Shown here in pieces: positions 48,465-58,031 of a stretch of DNA of 64,000 nucleotides. Below the pieces are notes generated by a model, which was given only the letters and a program-made list of their open reading frames with translations, searched no databases and was not told where the DNA came from. Every line of letters begins with the position of its first letter. Position 1 is the stretch's first letter. A program made the translations under genes and the position numbers. Origin of the DNA: Verrucomicrobiia bacterium (GTDB taxonomy: Bacteria; Verrucomicrobiota; Verrucomicrobiia; Opitutales; Cerasicoccaceae); contig JAUIHT010000007.1 of NCBI GenBank assembly GCA_030432235.1, forward strand, positions 237,782-301,781, written 5' to 3'.

Positions 48465-51287
48465 ATGATTAATTGGCCCTGCCGCGGTTGCCCCAGCCTT
48501 TCCATTCTCAGTGCGCTAATTCTTTGCTTTGGCAGCATTTCCTGCCTCAGTGCGTCTGAGTCCATGGCCACGCCAGCCACAGCCGGTGCTGACGTGGACG
48601 ATTCCAGTGCGATTCATATTGAGGCATTCAACATTGCCCCGGAAGAGACGGACTTGGGAAAGACGCTGACAGTCGATTTAGTCGGTGAAAACGTGGAGTG
48701 GCTTAATGGTGCGACGCTGGAATTTCGATGGAAGACCGAAGTCGTCTCACTGGCTAGCTTTGAGCTAACAGGTGATCAGGGGTTGCAGGCTAAGCTGCTT
48801 ATCCCCTTTGACGTACCGGCAGGTACGTACCAACTGGTGGTGGTGCCCGAGGCCGGCGAACAGCTCACCGGTGCGAGCGCAATGTCTGTAAACATTCACG
48901 CAGAGATATCTCTTTCGAAGACTGTTCCGGCTCCAGCCATTACTGGGGTTAGCGTCTTATCGAATGGAGAATTGCTGATTGATCTGAATGGGCCTGCACA
49001 GGCCGATACGATTATCGGCGTCTGGTATAAAGACGCCCGCGATTATTTGATGGCCGTCTGCGATGTGGTCGTACCTGAAGGGCGCGACAGTGTACAATTC
49101 CCCTTGGAGAGTGAGCGCTGGCGGCAGGCTATTGAGGGGCCACTGAAAGTGTTTGTGTATGGCGCCACAGTCGAGCCGGTGTCCGTAAATTGGAAAAACG
49201 CGGGCAGCCAGGATGAGTCATTCAAGCCCATGGGGCACGGAGTTTACCGGTATGGTGACGAGTGGGCCCATCAGTGGTATGTAAACGATGACCATGCTTT
49301 AGTTTGGGACGGCAGACCCTGGGTCCCTTTCGGAGGCGCGTATAACGAGAAGTACATGACCTTCTTCCCGAAGGATACGAAGGAGCGCCAAGAGGTTTGG
49401 CGAGAGAGCATGGAGATTCTGGATCAGCTTCAGGAGAGTGGCATTTCAGATATGTATCTTTCATTAACGCACGGCTCGCCGCTTTGGGCGCGGCAGGCGT
49501 TTGTGGACGAGCTGAATCGCCGTGGCATTCGCTTTGGCTTACAGGTCAGGGATGTGCCACAGCGCACCGAGGTCTATCCGATACGCTCGACAGAGGCACA
49601 GGGGCTCATCACGGGTTTGGCTAAAGAACCGGGACAGCTTACGGTAGAGCTGTCTAAAAAGAAGATTTCCCAATTGTTGCTCATCGATAAAAGCGACCCG
49701 AGCAAAGTCACGACTATCGGGCTGGATTTTGATTTCGATCAAGGCATTGCCCCGGAGTTCATCGTGATGATTGAGGAGACAAATAAGAAAAAGGATGCCG
49801 TTGGCGTTACGATTGATGTCCCTGGTCTGGAAAAAGGCGCCTACTACGTATTGCCCCGCGTGCTGCATAAAGGTCACATCGTGGATGTCTGGGCTCAGAG
49901 GGAGGGCATCCTTGGGCAGCACTCGTGGATAAAGAGCATCAACTGGGGGGAGAATTTTCGTTTCATCGTGGATACGACGCGCAATGAAAGTGGTGTTTAC
50001 AATGGGGATGAATCGGTGCGTGTTTGGTCGGACGCCTTTAACTCCGAATATGAGGATTGGCTGAAAGATCGCTACGGCGACATCGAAAGGCTCAAGGCGG
50101 CATGGCATTTAACCGACCCGATTGATGGGTTTGCCCAAGCTTCTCGCCTGGTACCCGTGCGGGATAAAGACGCCGGAAGTGAATCCATATGGTGGGTCGA
50201 TCCAACCACTCAGGAAGTGTTTTTAACTCAAGAGGGCCTTGGAGAGGGCTGGATAGATTTCACCGAAGCGGTACGTGTGACTTATGGCCGCAACCGGGAT
50301 CGCATTGCCTCGGAAATGCGGAAGTGGTTCGATGTGCCCATCGTTTTGAAGCACGTGTGCCCCTGGACGGGTGATGAATTTGTCAATCACGAGGTAGGCG
50401 GGATTACGGGTATCGGCCTGGACACCTATCCCGTCGACGGCAGTAAGGTCACTCCCGGCATGGCGCCTGCCGCGGCTGAAGTCCTGCTCTCCGCGCAAAC
50501 GGTCTGGTTTATCGGTACGGAGTTGGGTTATCACCCAAGCAGAAACAATGGCGGAGTCCACGGATTGCCATCCGAGGAGTACATGCTGGAATTTGTTCGT
50601 ATAGGAGCGGCCTGGGGCATGAAGGGCTTTTTCTTCTTCGGTCTGCGTCTCCAGCCTGAAGGATTGTGGCAGCATCACCAGTTATACACTGTCCCCGGGC
50701 AATTGCAGTGGTTAAAGAACGCAGAGGAAAGCATCGAGCAGGATCCGCCACAGCCAGTAACGTTAGTCCACTCCTATCCGGAAGGGCAGAACTGGTGGTG
50801 GAAGTCCGGTGGCGAGCTGCTCAGCCGCTATAGCTGTGTCTACGACGTCGCGCCTTCGGCCATGAACCAATCCGTCACCCTTATTGAGCAATCCAGCGAG
50901 GAGCATAATCTGGTTGCGGTGAATGCCCTGCAGCCGTTGCCCGAAGCCGAAATGATGCTGGTGAACTTTACCGACGCGGCCTCGGTTGAGCGCTATGGGC
51001 CTTACGTCGAAGAGCAAATCAAGGTGGGCATCCCGGTGATATACGTCGGTCTTTGGCCAGCCGGTGCTGAACTCCCCGGACTCTCCGAACACTTTAACGA
51101 AGAGGGTACATCACTACGGGAACTGCCCGAAGACGAAGTCCTGGATTCCTCGTGGGGAAAAATCAAAGCCAAGCGCCACGGCAACGTTCTGATTTTTGCC
51201 GAAGAGTTCCCTACTCTTTCGCCCAATCATATAAGAACTATTCCCGGGCTCAAGCCGGCGTGGATTAAGTCCATGCTGTCTCATTGA
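48465..51287 (+). CDS. Secreted GH42-like glycosidase, paralog 1
   Basis: 940 residues from ATG 48465. Signal peptide of about 30 residues, then Ig-like beta domains (TDLGKTLTVDLVGENVEW; VPAGTYQLVVVPEAG) and a TIM barrel (about 265-720). Acid/base Glu508 in TRNESGVYNGDES and nucleophile Glu686 in IGTELGYHPS, 178 apart, fit clan GH-A/GH42; SEYEDWLKDRYGDIERLKAAW is a GH42-type signature. The C-terminal region (VNFTDAASVERYGPYVEEQI, IPVIYVGLWPAG) is Rossmann-like. The paralogs at 54983 and 59044 share this layout. Substrate unknown; exported. Confidence 0.82.
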   Translation: MINWPCRGCPSLSILSALILCFGSISCLSASESMATPATAGADVDDSSAIHIEAFNIAPEETDLGKTLTVDLVGENVEWLNGATLEFRWKTEVVSLASFELTGDQGLQAKLLIPFDVPAGTYQLVVVPEAGEQLTGASAMSVNIHAEISLSKTVPAPAITGVSVLSNGELLIDLNGPAQADTIIGVWYKDARDYLMAVCDVVVPEGRDSVQFPLESERWRQAIEGPLKVFVYGATVEPVSVNWKNAGSQDESFKPMGHGVYRYGDEWAHQWYVNDDHALVWDGRPWVPFGGAYNEKYMTFFPKDTKERQEVWRESMEILDQLQESGISDMYLSLTHGSPLWARQAFVDELNRRGIRFGLQVRDVPQRTEVYPIRSTEAQGLITGLAKEPGQLTVELSKKKISQLLLIDKSDPSKVTTIGLDFDFDQGIAPEFIVMIEETNKKKDAVGVTIDVPGLEKGAYYVLPRVLHKGHIVDVWAQREGILGQHSWIKSINWGENFRFIVDTTRNESGVYNGDESVRVWSDAFNSEYEDWLKDRYGDIERLKAAWHLTDPIDGFAQASRLVPVRDKDAGSESIWWVDPTTQEVFLTQEGLGEGWIDFTEAVRVTYGRNRDRIASEMRKWFDVPIVLKHVCPWTGDEFVNHEVGGITGIGLDTYPVDGSKVTPGMAPAAAEVLLSAQTVWFIGTELGYHPSRNNGGVHGLPSEEYMLEFVRIGAAWGMKGFFFFGLRLQPEGLWQHHQLYTVPGQLQWLKNAEESIEQDPPQPVTLVHSYPEGQNWWWKSGGELLSRYSCVYDVAPSAMNQSVTLIEQSSEEHNLVAVNALQPLPEAEMMLVNFTDAASVERYGPYVEEQIKVGIPVIYVGLWPAGAELPGLSEHFNEEGTSLRELPEDEVLDSSWGKIKAKRHGNVLIFAEEFPTLSPNHIRTIPGLKPAWIKSMLSH

Positions 51288-51353
51288 GACTACCCTACCC
51301 TTCCGGTACGGGATGCTGCGCAGCGATTGCAGGGAGAGTAACCGGGCCCATAC

Positions 51354-51365
51354 ATTACGGGTAAT
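51354..51365. promoter_or_regulatory. LacI operator candidate 2 (ATTACGGGTAAT)
   Basis: Same palindrome with C and G flanks (CATTACGGGTAATGTTTCG), 49 bp before the PEP-CTERM start. Matches the 53072 copy over 19 bases. Confidence 0.75.
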
Positions 51366-51414
51366 GTTTCGGTGCGCTTTACTCTTGGTCTGGATTCCCG
51401 CAGATTAAAGACCT

Positions 51415-52146
51415 ATGAAAATCAAATACCTGTTACCCCTTACCTCAATCCTGGTCACTGCTCCAATCTTATCGGCCCAGACCATTAGCGGCTACACCTA
51501 TGATGGGCAGGACTTGGAGACCATTACGATTAACGGGACCACCTACGGCGCCGGCCAACTGATAAATTCGTCGTTGTCCGCAATCGTCGATACCAGCGGG
51601 AATCTCCTCTACCCGTCAGCGACCCCACCTGCGACTCCTTCGACAGTACTGTCTGATTTATCCGCGACGACCGGCTTGTCTAATGTGAACTCGTTCACGT
51701 CGACCTTTGATGCTCCAATAGTCAACGGTGCCGGACTGGATCTGTTCATATTCGACTGGGGTAATTTCGCAGGAGATTCCTTCACCTTGACTATCAATGG
51801 AGAAAGCATTGCTTCGAGTTCCCTGGGGTCGCCCTATAGCACCGGACAGGCCTTCACGAGTCGCGTGCTCAAATCAGACGGTTTCAATTCCGTGGCGGAA
51901 ATGGATTCGACGACGTTTACCGATGATGGCCAGACAACCACTGCATTTCCCGGTGTCTGGGGCTTTGACCTGAGCGATTTCAACGTCGGGGATGGCGCCT
52001 CGATCACCTCCTTGACGTATGTCGATGGCTCCGCCACCAGTGACCCATTACTGATCATGGGAATACCCGAACCTCATACATATGCGTTGATTTTCGGTGC
52101 CTTTGCGACAGGTCTCGTTCTGATTCGCCGCAAGCGTCGCACTTAG
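51415..52146 (+). CDS. PEP-CTERM sorting domain protein
   Basis: 243 residues. Signal peptide 1-20 (ILSA), beta-rich domain with Thr/Ser/Gly-rich strands (DLFIFDWGNFAGDSFTLTI), and C-terminal IPEPHTYALIFGAFATGLVL followed by IRRKRR. First of two genes behind operator 2; the pseudopilin follows 93 bp downstream without its own operator. Confidence 0.87.
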   Translation: MKIKYLLPLTSILVTAPILSAQTISGYTYDGQDLETITINGTTYGAGQLINSSLSAIVDTSGNLLYPSATPPATPSTVLSDLSATTGLSNVNSFTSTFDAPIVNGAGLDLFIFDWGNFAGDSFTLTINGESIASSSLGSPYSTGQAFTSRVLKSDGFNSVAEMDSTTFTDDGQTTTAFPGVWGFDLSDFNVGDGASITSLTYVDGSATSDPLLIMGIPEPHTYALIFGAFATGLVLIRRKRRT

Positions 52147-52239
52147 TCCTATAGGCAACAATCCGCTCTGAGCAAGCCTCGGAGTAGCAGGATATCGCAT
52201 TCTGTTTTTGGACATGTGTTAGATTCGACTATCCCTAAA

Positions 52240-52986
52240 ATGAAAGCCCCACCCTATCGTCACTTACACGAATCCGAGAAAGGCTTTTCCCTGATCGAGT
52301 TACTCGCTGCCATCGCAGTGCTGGCTATTATTGCGGCAATTCTGATCAGCGTCATCGGCAATGTCCGTCACAGTGCGGAGAAATCGCAATGCGCGTCAAA
52401 TCTCAGACAGTTGGGAGCAGCGACATTATTGTATAACTCCGAAAAAGGTCACCTGCCACCTATCGTTGATTTTAGAACCGGTGAGCTGGGCATGTGGTCC
52501 TGGTGCCTGACTGAAGGCGGGTTTGTTGAGCCGGCAAGTGAGATTTGGATTTGCCCGACTCATGCTGCCGCGGACCCAATCGTTGTGGATCGCATAAACA
52601 ATGCCGAGGGACTGAGTCAGAAAAGATTCACCGAGATGTTTCCCCGCAGCTACGCTATGTGCGGCTCCATGATTGCGACTTCAGTGCCTGACGGGTTTGG
52701 CGGTAACGCATATGCGGTCCCCACTCGGGTTGAGGATTTTGATAATCCGGCCAATACAGTATTACTGGCAGACTCGCATAACTCCTACGCAGGCGTTCGC
52801 TACTCTCCTGTAGCACCACCCCATATGGCGGTAGCCCTGGAAAGGGATCGCGTAAATCCGGCTGTTGATAAACCGTATAATAGCTCAAAACATGGCAACG
52901 GTGAACGGAACTTTGTTTTCCTGGACGGCCACATCGAATGGATGTCGCCCGAGGAGGCTTACAATGGGGACTACTGGAATCGTTAG
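52240..52986 (+). CDS. Pseudopilin-like protein with H-X10-DG motif
   Basis: 248 residues from ATG 52240. Prepilin segment GFSLIELLAAIAVLAIIAAI with the conserved Glu5, then SAEKSQCASNLRQLGAA and the C-terminal HGNGERNFVFLDGHIEWM: His, ten residues, Asp-Gly, one longer than the classical H-X9-DG. Closely similar to the product of 58032, so part of the duplicated unit. Confidence 0.88.
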   Translation: MKAPPYRHLHESEKGFSLIELLAAIAVLAIIAAILISVIGNVRHSAEKSQCASNLRQLGAATLLYNSEKGHLPPIVDFRTGELGMWSWCLTEGGFVEPASEIWICPTHAAADPIVVDRINNAEGLSQKRFTEMFPRSYAMCGSMIATSVPDGFGGNAYAVPTRVEDFDNPANTVLLADSHNSYAGVRYSPVAPPHMAVALERDRVNPAVDKPYNSSKHGNGERNFVFLDGHIEWMSPEEAYNGDYWNR

Positions 52987-53072
52987 ACCATTGGTTAGCA
53001 CTACACATTGCCATAACCGCTGATTGGAGCGGATCGGCAATCCGAGGTTATTGGGCGCAGCCACAATCAGGC

Positions 53073-53084
53073 ATTACGGGTAAT
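53073..53084. promoter_or_regulatory. LacI operator candidate 3 (ATTACGGGTAAT)
   Basis: Third copy of the palindrome, with C/G flanks and GTTTCG on its right, 142 bp before the start at 53227. No other gene starts between, so it probably serves 53227. Confidence 0.72.
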
Positions 53085-53226
53085 GTTTCGAGGGCGTTGG
53101 CATTACTCCACGAACATGAAAAACAGCCAGTACTCAGCAAGTGCCACACTCCTCCCGGGAATGCCCGGTGCGATGCCGCGCATGAGTTCACCTGAATCCC
53201 ATTATTTCCATTAATCCCTTTCCAGA

Positions 53227-54651
53227 ATGCCGTCTGTAATCAACAGACCTATCAGCTATCCCATCAAGGAACGCACGCCTGAAGAGGCTTTGGGCCGAGA
53301 AACCCTCTTGATGGTTACGTCGAATCTTCTGTCATGGCGACAGGGCCCGGGCAGCTTTGGCGGGTTTCATCTGCACGCTTGCTGGGATACCGATTCCAGC
53401 CTGTCACGCCGGTATCACGGGAGCAGTATCTCGCGCACTACGGTTCTCTATGAGGGTGTGCAAGAGCTCTTGAGCCACAGCCCGTCCGCCGAGTGGCAGT
53501 ACCTTGCCGATCAGCTAATCGCACAGATATTATGGCAGCAAAGCCCCGAGGGAGGCTTCTTCTATGCAGGGCCAGAAAACGAACCTGCTTATACCCCCGA
53601 GATGAGCTGCCCCATACATCAGATGAATCCACTGCGGGCGCTTTTGTATCATTACCAGAACACTCCTTCCGGGAATCCTGTACGCGGCGAAATTGAACAG
53701 GTACTAGAGAGGCATATACGGTATTTTAACACGATCCGCTGGCGGGATGGCAATGGCTGGCTTCGTCCCTTGCCTTACCCGGGTTGGTGCGGCGTCACCA
53801 ATCAGGACCTCGTCGCGGTGGCCAGCCTGGCACTCTACGCGAAGACCATGGACGATTGGGAACCTTATAACGAATTCGGCCTGCCTGCATTGGACACATA
53901 CCTGGGTTCCCACTTTTATGACGAAAACACCGGCCTTTTTGAGCGGGGGGATCAGCCACGCTTCACGGAACGGTGTAGCTACATGTGCATTATTGCCAAA
54001 ATGCTGCTTCTCATAAACGACATCCATCCAGACAAAAGGATTCCACCGATTTTAGAGCGGGTTGGAGAAGTCCTGACGGAAGCAGTCTATGTCGATGCCT
54101 ATGGAAACATGCAGATGTCCGTTGGGATTGATGACGAACAAACCCGCCTGAGTGGAAAAAAGATATGGCTCAGGAATAAAATCCAAATCGGCGACTATCC
54201 CGAAATGATTCATACGATGCACCTGCTAGAGCCTTATTTCGGTGAACTGAGAGAGGCAGGCAGAGCACTTGAATGCTCCCTGGCCCAGTATGTGTTCTCT
54301 GATGGATTTATTCCCACCACGCTGGATGCGACAAAGCCCCTCTTCGCCATCGCTACCGGCTTGAACTACTTCGTAAACTTCTGGAAGTATCTCATCTGGA
54401 AAAATCCCGGTGGCATTGATTTCTCGGAGATCCCCATCCTGCCGGTGGTACGTCGCAGATGTGCGGACATGGAACTGATTTCCTCGGCCGAGGGTTGGCA
54501 ACTGTCGCAGAATAATCACGAGGTGTTTCATGCCACGAAACGTATTCCACTCGGAATTGTTCCCCATGGGGAAACGCTGGCCAACGACCCATTTCAGGCT
54601 CCGGACAAGTTCGATTTCGACGAAGTCGTCGAAATAGGGGGCAACGTATGA
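53227..54651 (+). CDS. Cytoplasmic protein with alpha/alpha-barrel-like repeats, putative glycosidase
   Basis: 474 residues, no signal peptide. Helical repeats with aromatic loops (FGGFHLHACWDTDSSLSRRY, LADQLIAQILWQQSPEGGFF, WRDGNGWLRPLPYPGW, FDFDEVVEI at the end) suggest an alpha/alpha toroid as in six-hairpin glycosidases and related lyases or epimerases. No family-defining catalytic motif was recognised. Under the same putative LacI operator as the secreted enzymes, it may act on the imported products. Function unknown. Confidence 0.6.
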   Translation: MPSVINRPISYPIKERTPEEALGRETLLMVTSNLLSWRQGPGSFGGFHLHACWDTDSSLSRRYHGSSISRTTVLYEGVQELLSHSPSAEWQYLADQLIAQILWQQSPEGGFFYAGPENEPAYTPEMSCPIHQMNPLRALLYHYQNTPSGNPVRGEIEQVLERHIRYFNTIRWRDGNGWLRPLPYPGWCGVTNQDLVAVASLALYAKTMDDWEPYNEFGLPALDTYLGSHFYDENTGLFERGDQPRFTERCSYMCIIAKMLLLINDIHPDKRIPPILERVGEVLTEAVYVDAYGNMQMSVGIDDEQTRLSGKKIWLRNKIQIGDYPEMIHTMHLLEPYFGELREAGRALECSLAQYVFSDGFIPTTLDATKPLFAIATGLNYFVNFWKYLIWKNPGGIDFSEIPILPVVRRRCADMELISSAEGWQLSQNNHEVFHATKRIPLGIVPHGETLANDPFQAPDKFDFDEVVEIGGNV

Positions 54652-54982
54652 CCGCATCACCTTTGTATTACGCCCATCCTGTTCTGGAAATCCCCATACT
54701 AGTGACCTGTTTCTTTAACGGCGATCCAACGCTTTGGTATTCAAAGTAGTAGCTGTTCTGAATGCGCATTCACGCACCGTCTTGAAGTGTCGCCCAAAGA
54801 TGTGCCTGTTCATTCAGCAGGGCTTATAAGAAGCGCCTGGCACACGGTTTGGGACGCAATAGGAAGGCACAGGAGCAAATCTCAGTCATTTTGGTATTAT
54901 CATATTGACAATATATCAATTGAGCCTGCTTAAATCCGCCCTATACTTTACCTCAAATTCGTGAACCCCGGAGACCCTGAGA
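54652..54982. promoter_or_regulatory. 331-bp intergenic region with GntR-type motif (54891-54921)
   Basis: No gene. TTGGTATTATCATATTGACA begins at 54891 and runs into ATATATCAATTG, combining TGGTATTAT and TTGACAAT, the two halves of the 15-bp motif at 57931 and 63861 (there as TTGACAATAATACCA). It ends 61 bp before the start of paralog 2. A smaller dyad CTTTG-GTATT-CAAAG lies at 54732-54746. The TTGACA may be a -35 box within the operator, but no good -10 follows at 17 bp. Confidence 0.5.
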
Positions 54983-57802
54983 ATGTTTAAGCAACTGTAC
55001 CGCTATTGTCCAAATTCATCCAGCCTCGGTATTCTCATTATTGGCTTGGGAGCCGCCTTCTGCGTCAGTACGTCCAAGGCCGCAAGCCCATCCCCGACGG
55101 CCATCGTCGAAGATGGTTCCAAAGTGGTTTACATTGAGGCAATAAAAGTTGCCACGGAAGGAACTGACCTGGGGAAGGTACTGACTGTAACTTTAGTCGG
55201 TGACAATCTGAAGGCGCTTAGTGATGCTACAGTCGAATTTCGCTGGAAGAGTGAAATCGTTTCCAGCGCGGCTTTTGAACCAAAAGACGAGCAAGGGCAG
55301 CAGGCTGAACTGCTTATCCCCTTTGACGTACCAGCAGGCACGTACCAACTGGTAGTGGTGCCGGAGGCAGGCCAACAGGTTACCGGTGAAAGCGTGATGG
55401 ATGTTAATATCCACGAAGAGGTATCCCTCGCGGAGTCCGCCCCAGACACGTCTGTTTCCAAAGTGAGTGTATTATCGAATGGAGAGTTACTCGTTGAACT
55501 GAGCGGGCCCGCGCCGGCCAATACGGTTGTTGGCGCCTGGTATAAAGACTCACGCGATTATTTGATGGCTGTCTTCGATGTACCTATCCCTCAAGGCCAG
55601 GATAGTGTGCGCTTTGCTCTGGAGGGTAGGCGCTGGCAGCAGAGAATCGATGGGCCGCTGAAAGTGTTTGTATACGGCACTATTGCTGAGCCAGTGTCCG
55701 TAAACTGGAAAAACGCAGGCGGCCAGGAAGACCGAGTCAAGCCCATGGGCCACGGCGTATACCAGCATGAGGATGCGTGGGCTCATCAGTGGTATGTGGA
55801 CGACGAACATGCTTTGGTGTGGGATGGCAAGCCCTGGATCCCATTCGGTGGTGCGTACAACGAGAAATACATGACTTTTTTCCCGAAGGACACCAAGGAA
55901 CGAATGGAAGTTTGGCGCCAAAGCATGGAGATTCTGGATCAGATTCAGAACGCTGGCATTTCGGATATGTATCTTTCCTTGACGACCGGTTCACCGCTTT
56001 GGGCACGGCAGGCTTTCGTAGACGAACTAAATCGCCGAGGCATTCACTTTGGTTTGCAAGTCAGGGATGTTCCCCAATGCCCGGAGGTCTATCCGATACG
56101 TTCGACTGAGAAACAAGGCCTCATCACGGGTTTGGTCAAGGAGCAGGGAAAGCTTACGGTGGCGCTGCCGAAAAAGAAAATTTCCCAGTTGTTACTCATT
56201 GATAAAAGCGACCCGGCTAAAGTCTCCACCGTCGACCTGGACTTTGATTTCGATCAAGGCATCGCCCCTGAGTTCATTGAGATGCATAAGGTGACCGATA
56301 AGAAGAAGGATGGCGTGGGTATGACGATTGAAGTCCCAGGTATCGAAAAAGGTGCCTACTACGTTTTGCCTCGAGTTCTATACAAAGGCCACATGGTGGA
56401 CATATGGGCTCAGAAAGTAGGAGTTCTGGAGCGGCACGCATGGATACGAAGCATAAACTGGGGGGAGAATTTTCGTTTCATCGTGGATACTACGCGTAAT
56501 GAAAGTGGTGTTTACAATGGAGACGAATCGATGCGCGTCTGGTCGGACGCCTTTAACTCCGAGTATGAGGATTGGCTCAAAGATCGCTACGGTGACATAG
56601 AAAAGCTCAAGTCGGCTTGGCATTTGACGAACCCCATTGATGGCTTCGCACAGGCGTCACGTCTGGTACCGGTGCGCGACAAAGACGCAGGAGAAGAATC
56701 CATTTGGTGGGTGGACCCAACGACGCAGGAGGTGTTTATCACTCAAGGGGGGCTCGGTGAGGGATGGCTCGATTTCACCGAAGCGGTACGCGTCACTTAT
56801 GGTCGTAACCGAGATCGCATCGCGATTGAGATGCGGAAGTGGTTCGACGTGCCCATTGTATCGAAGCACGTTTGCCCCTGGACGGGGGATGAATATGTCA
56901 ATCACGAGGTTGGCGGAATTACCGGCATTGGCCTGGATACCTATCCGATTAAAGGCAGCAAAGTTATTCCTGGCATGGCCCCGGCCGCAGCTGAGGTGCT
57001 GCTCTCCGCGCAAACGGTCTGGTTTATCGGCACGGAGCTGGGCTATCATCCCAGCAGGGACAACGGTGGAGTCCATGGGCTACCATCCGAGGAGTACATG
57101 TTGGAGTTTATTCGTATTGGAGCAGCCTGGGGCATGAAAGGCTTTTTCTTCTTTGGGCTGCGTCTTGAACCCTCTGCTATGTGGGTGCATCACCAGTTAT
57201 ACACCGTCCCGGAACAATTGCAGTGGCTAAAGAATGCGCAGGAAGTCATTGAGACCGACCCACCGCAGCCAGTAACGCTAGTCCACTCCTATCCAGAAGG
57301 GCAAAACTGGTGGTGGAAATCCGGCGGTGAGCTGGTAAGCCGCTACAGTTGCGTCTACGATGTCGCTCCCTCGGCCATGAATCAGTCCGTCACGCTGATC
57401 GAAGAAGCCAGCGAGGAACACAACCTGATTGCGGTAAACGCACTGCAGCCGCTGCCCGAGGCCGAAATGATGCTGGTCCATTTTTCCGACGCAGCCTCCG
57501 TTGAGCGCTATGGGCCCTACGTCGAAGAGCAAATCAAAGCTGGAGTGCCTGTGATATACGTCGGCCTTTGGCCTGTCGGGGCAAAGCTTCCCGGCCTGTC
57601 GGAACACTTTTCCGAGGACGGTGCTTCTTTGGTCAGGCTGCCAGGCGACCAGGTACTGGAGTCCTCGCCGGGAGGAATCAAAGCCAAGCGCAACGGACCT
57701 GTACTGATCCTCGCAGAACAATATCCCTCTCTTGCACCCAATCATATCAGAACCATCCCTGGGCTCAAAAGGGCATGGATAGAATCCATGATGGAGCCCT
57801 GA
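54983..57802 (+). CDS. Secreted GH42-like glycosidase, paralog 2
   Basis: 939 residues with signal peptide (LGILIIGLGAAFCVS). Very similar throughout to paralog 1, including YNEKYMTFFPKDTKER and the catalytic pair: Glu507 in TRNESGVYNGDES and Glu685 in IGTELGYHPSRD. Divergence is concentrated in the signal peptide and N-terminal beta domains. Preceded by a different operator motif from paralog 1, so probably under GntR control. Confidence 0.82.
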   Translation: MFKQLYRYCPNSSSLGILIIGLGAAFCVSTSKAASPSPTAIVEDGSKVVYIEAIKVATEGTDLGKVLTVTLVGDNLKALSDATVEFRWKSEIVSSAAFEPKDEQGQQAELLIPFDVPAGTYQLVVVPEAGQQVTGESVMDVNIHEEVSLAESAPDTSVSKVSVLSNGELLVELSGPAPANTVVGAWYKDSRDYLMAVFDVPIPQGQDSVRFALEGRRWQQRIDGPLKVFVYGTIAEPVSVNWKNAGGQEDRVKPMGHGVYQHEDAWAHQWYVDDEHALVWDGKPWIPFGGAYNEKYMTFFPKDTKERMEVWRQSMEILDQIQNAGISDMYLSLTTGSPLWARQAFVDELNRRGIHFGLQVRDVPQCPEVYPIRSTEKQGLITGLVKEQGKLTVALPKKKISQLLLIDKSDPAKVSTVDLDFDFDQGIAPEFIEMHKVTDKKKDGVGMTIEVPGIEKGAYYVLPRVLYKGHMVDIWAQKVGVLERHAWIRSINWGENFRFIVDTTRNESGVYNGDESMRVWSDAFNSEYEDWLKDRYGDIEKLKSAWHLTNPIDGFAQASRLVPVRDKDAGEESIWWVDPTTQEVFITQGGLGEGWLDFTEAVRVTYGRNRDRIAIEMRKWFDVPIVSKHVCPWTGDEYVNHEVGGITGIGLDTYPIKGSKVIPGMAPAAAEVLLSAQTVWFIGTELGYHPSRDNGGVHGLPSEEYMLEFIRIGAAWGMKGFFFFGLRLEPSAMWVHHQLYTVPEQLQWLKNAQEVIETDPPQPVTLVHSYPEGQNWWWKSGGELVSRYSCVYDVAPSAMNQSVTLIEEASEEHNLIAVNALQPLPEAEMMLVHFSDAASVERYGPYVEEQIKAGVPVIYVGLWPVGAKLPGLSEHFSEDGASLVRLPGDQVLESSPGGIKAKRNGPVLILAEQYPSLAPNHIRTIPGLKRAWIESMMEP

Positions 57803-57856
57803 GGCCCGGGATTCGCTTTTGACTCCGATAGCTGAAGGAATATTCTTCGGCGCGTT

Positions 57857-57877
57857 AGGCGAAAGACTGTTTCGCCT
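57857..57877 (+). terminator. Hairpin after paralog 2
   Basis: AGGCGAAA and TTTCGCCT (8-bp perfect arms) around GACTG, 55 bp past the stop, followed by TGTGTG rather than a clean T-run. A possible intrinsic terminator. Confidence 0.4.
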
Positions 57878-57901
57878 TGTGTGTGATATGCCAATCGCGT
57901 T

Positions 57902-57956
57902 TTTTGCCTGTTCTTCAATGTATATTTATATTGACAATAATACCAAACAGGCAAAA
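57902..57956. repeat. 11-bp perfect inverted repeat enclosing a GntR-type motif
   Basis: TTTTGCCTGTT at 57902-57912 is complemented by AACAGGCAAAA at 57946-57956, with a 33-bp interior holding TTGACAATAATACC (57931-57944). The motif overlaps the right arm. It lies about 75 bp before the pseudopilin start at 58032. May be regulatory or a stem-loop. Confidence 0.55.
57931..57946. promoter_or_regulatory. GntR-type operator candidate (TTGACAATAATACCAA)
   Basis: The 15 bases TTGACAATAATACCA are identical at 63861-63875, both before a gene start of the prepilin type, and related sequence lies at 54891 and 63615. Located 85 bp upstream of 58032. Confidence 0.65.
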
Positions 57957-58031
57957 TATGCATGACGAATCCGAATAGTTGCGCACTAACAAGTCTGCGC
58001 TATTTTGTTGTTCTTGTTTACATTCCCCCCG

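Noticed and set aside
53116..53214. 33-codon plus-strand frame before 53227
   Set aside because: Could be a leader peptide but has no family match, no clear ribosome-binding site and lies within a region better explained as promoter.
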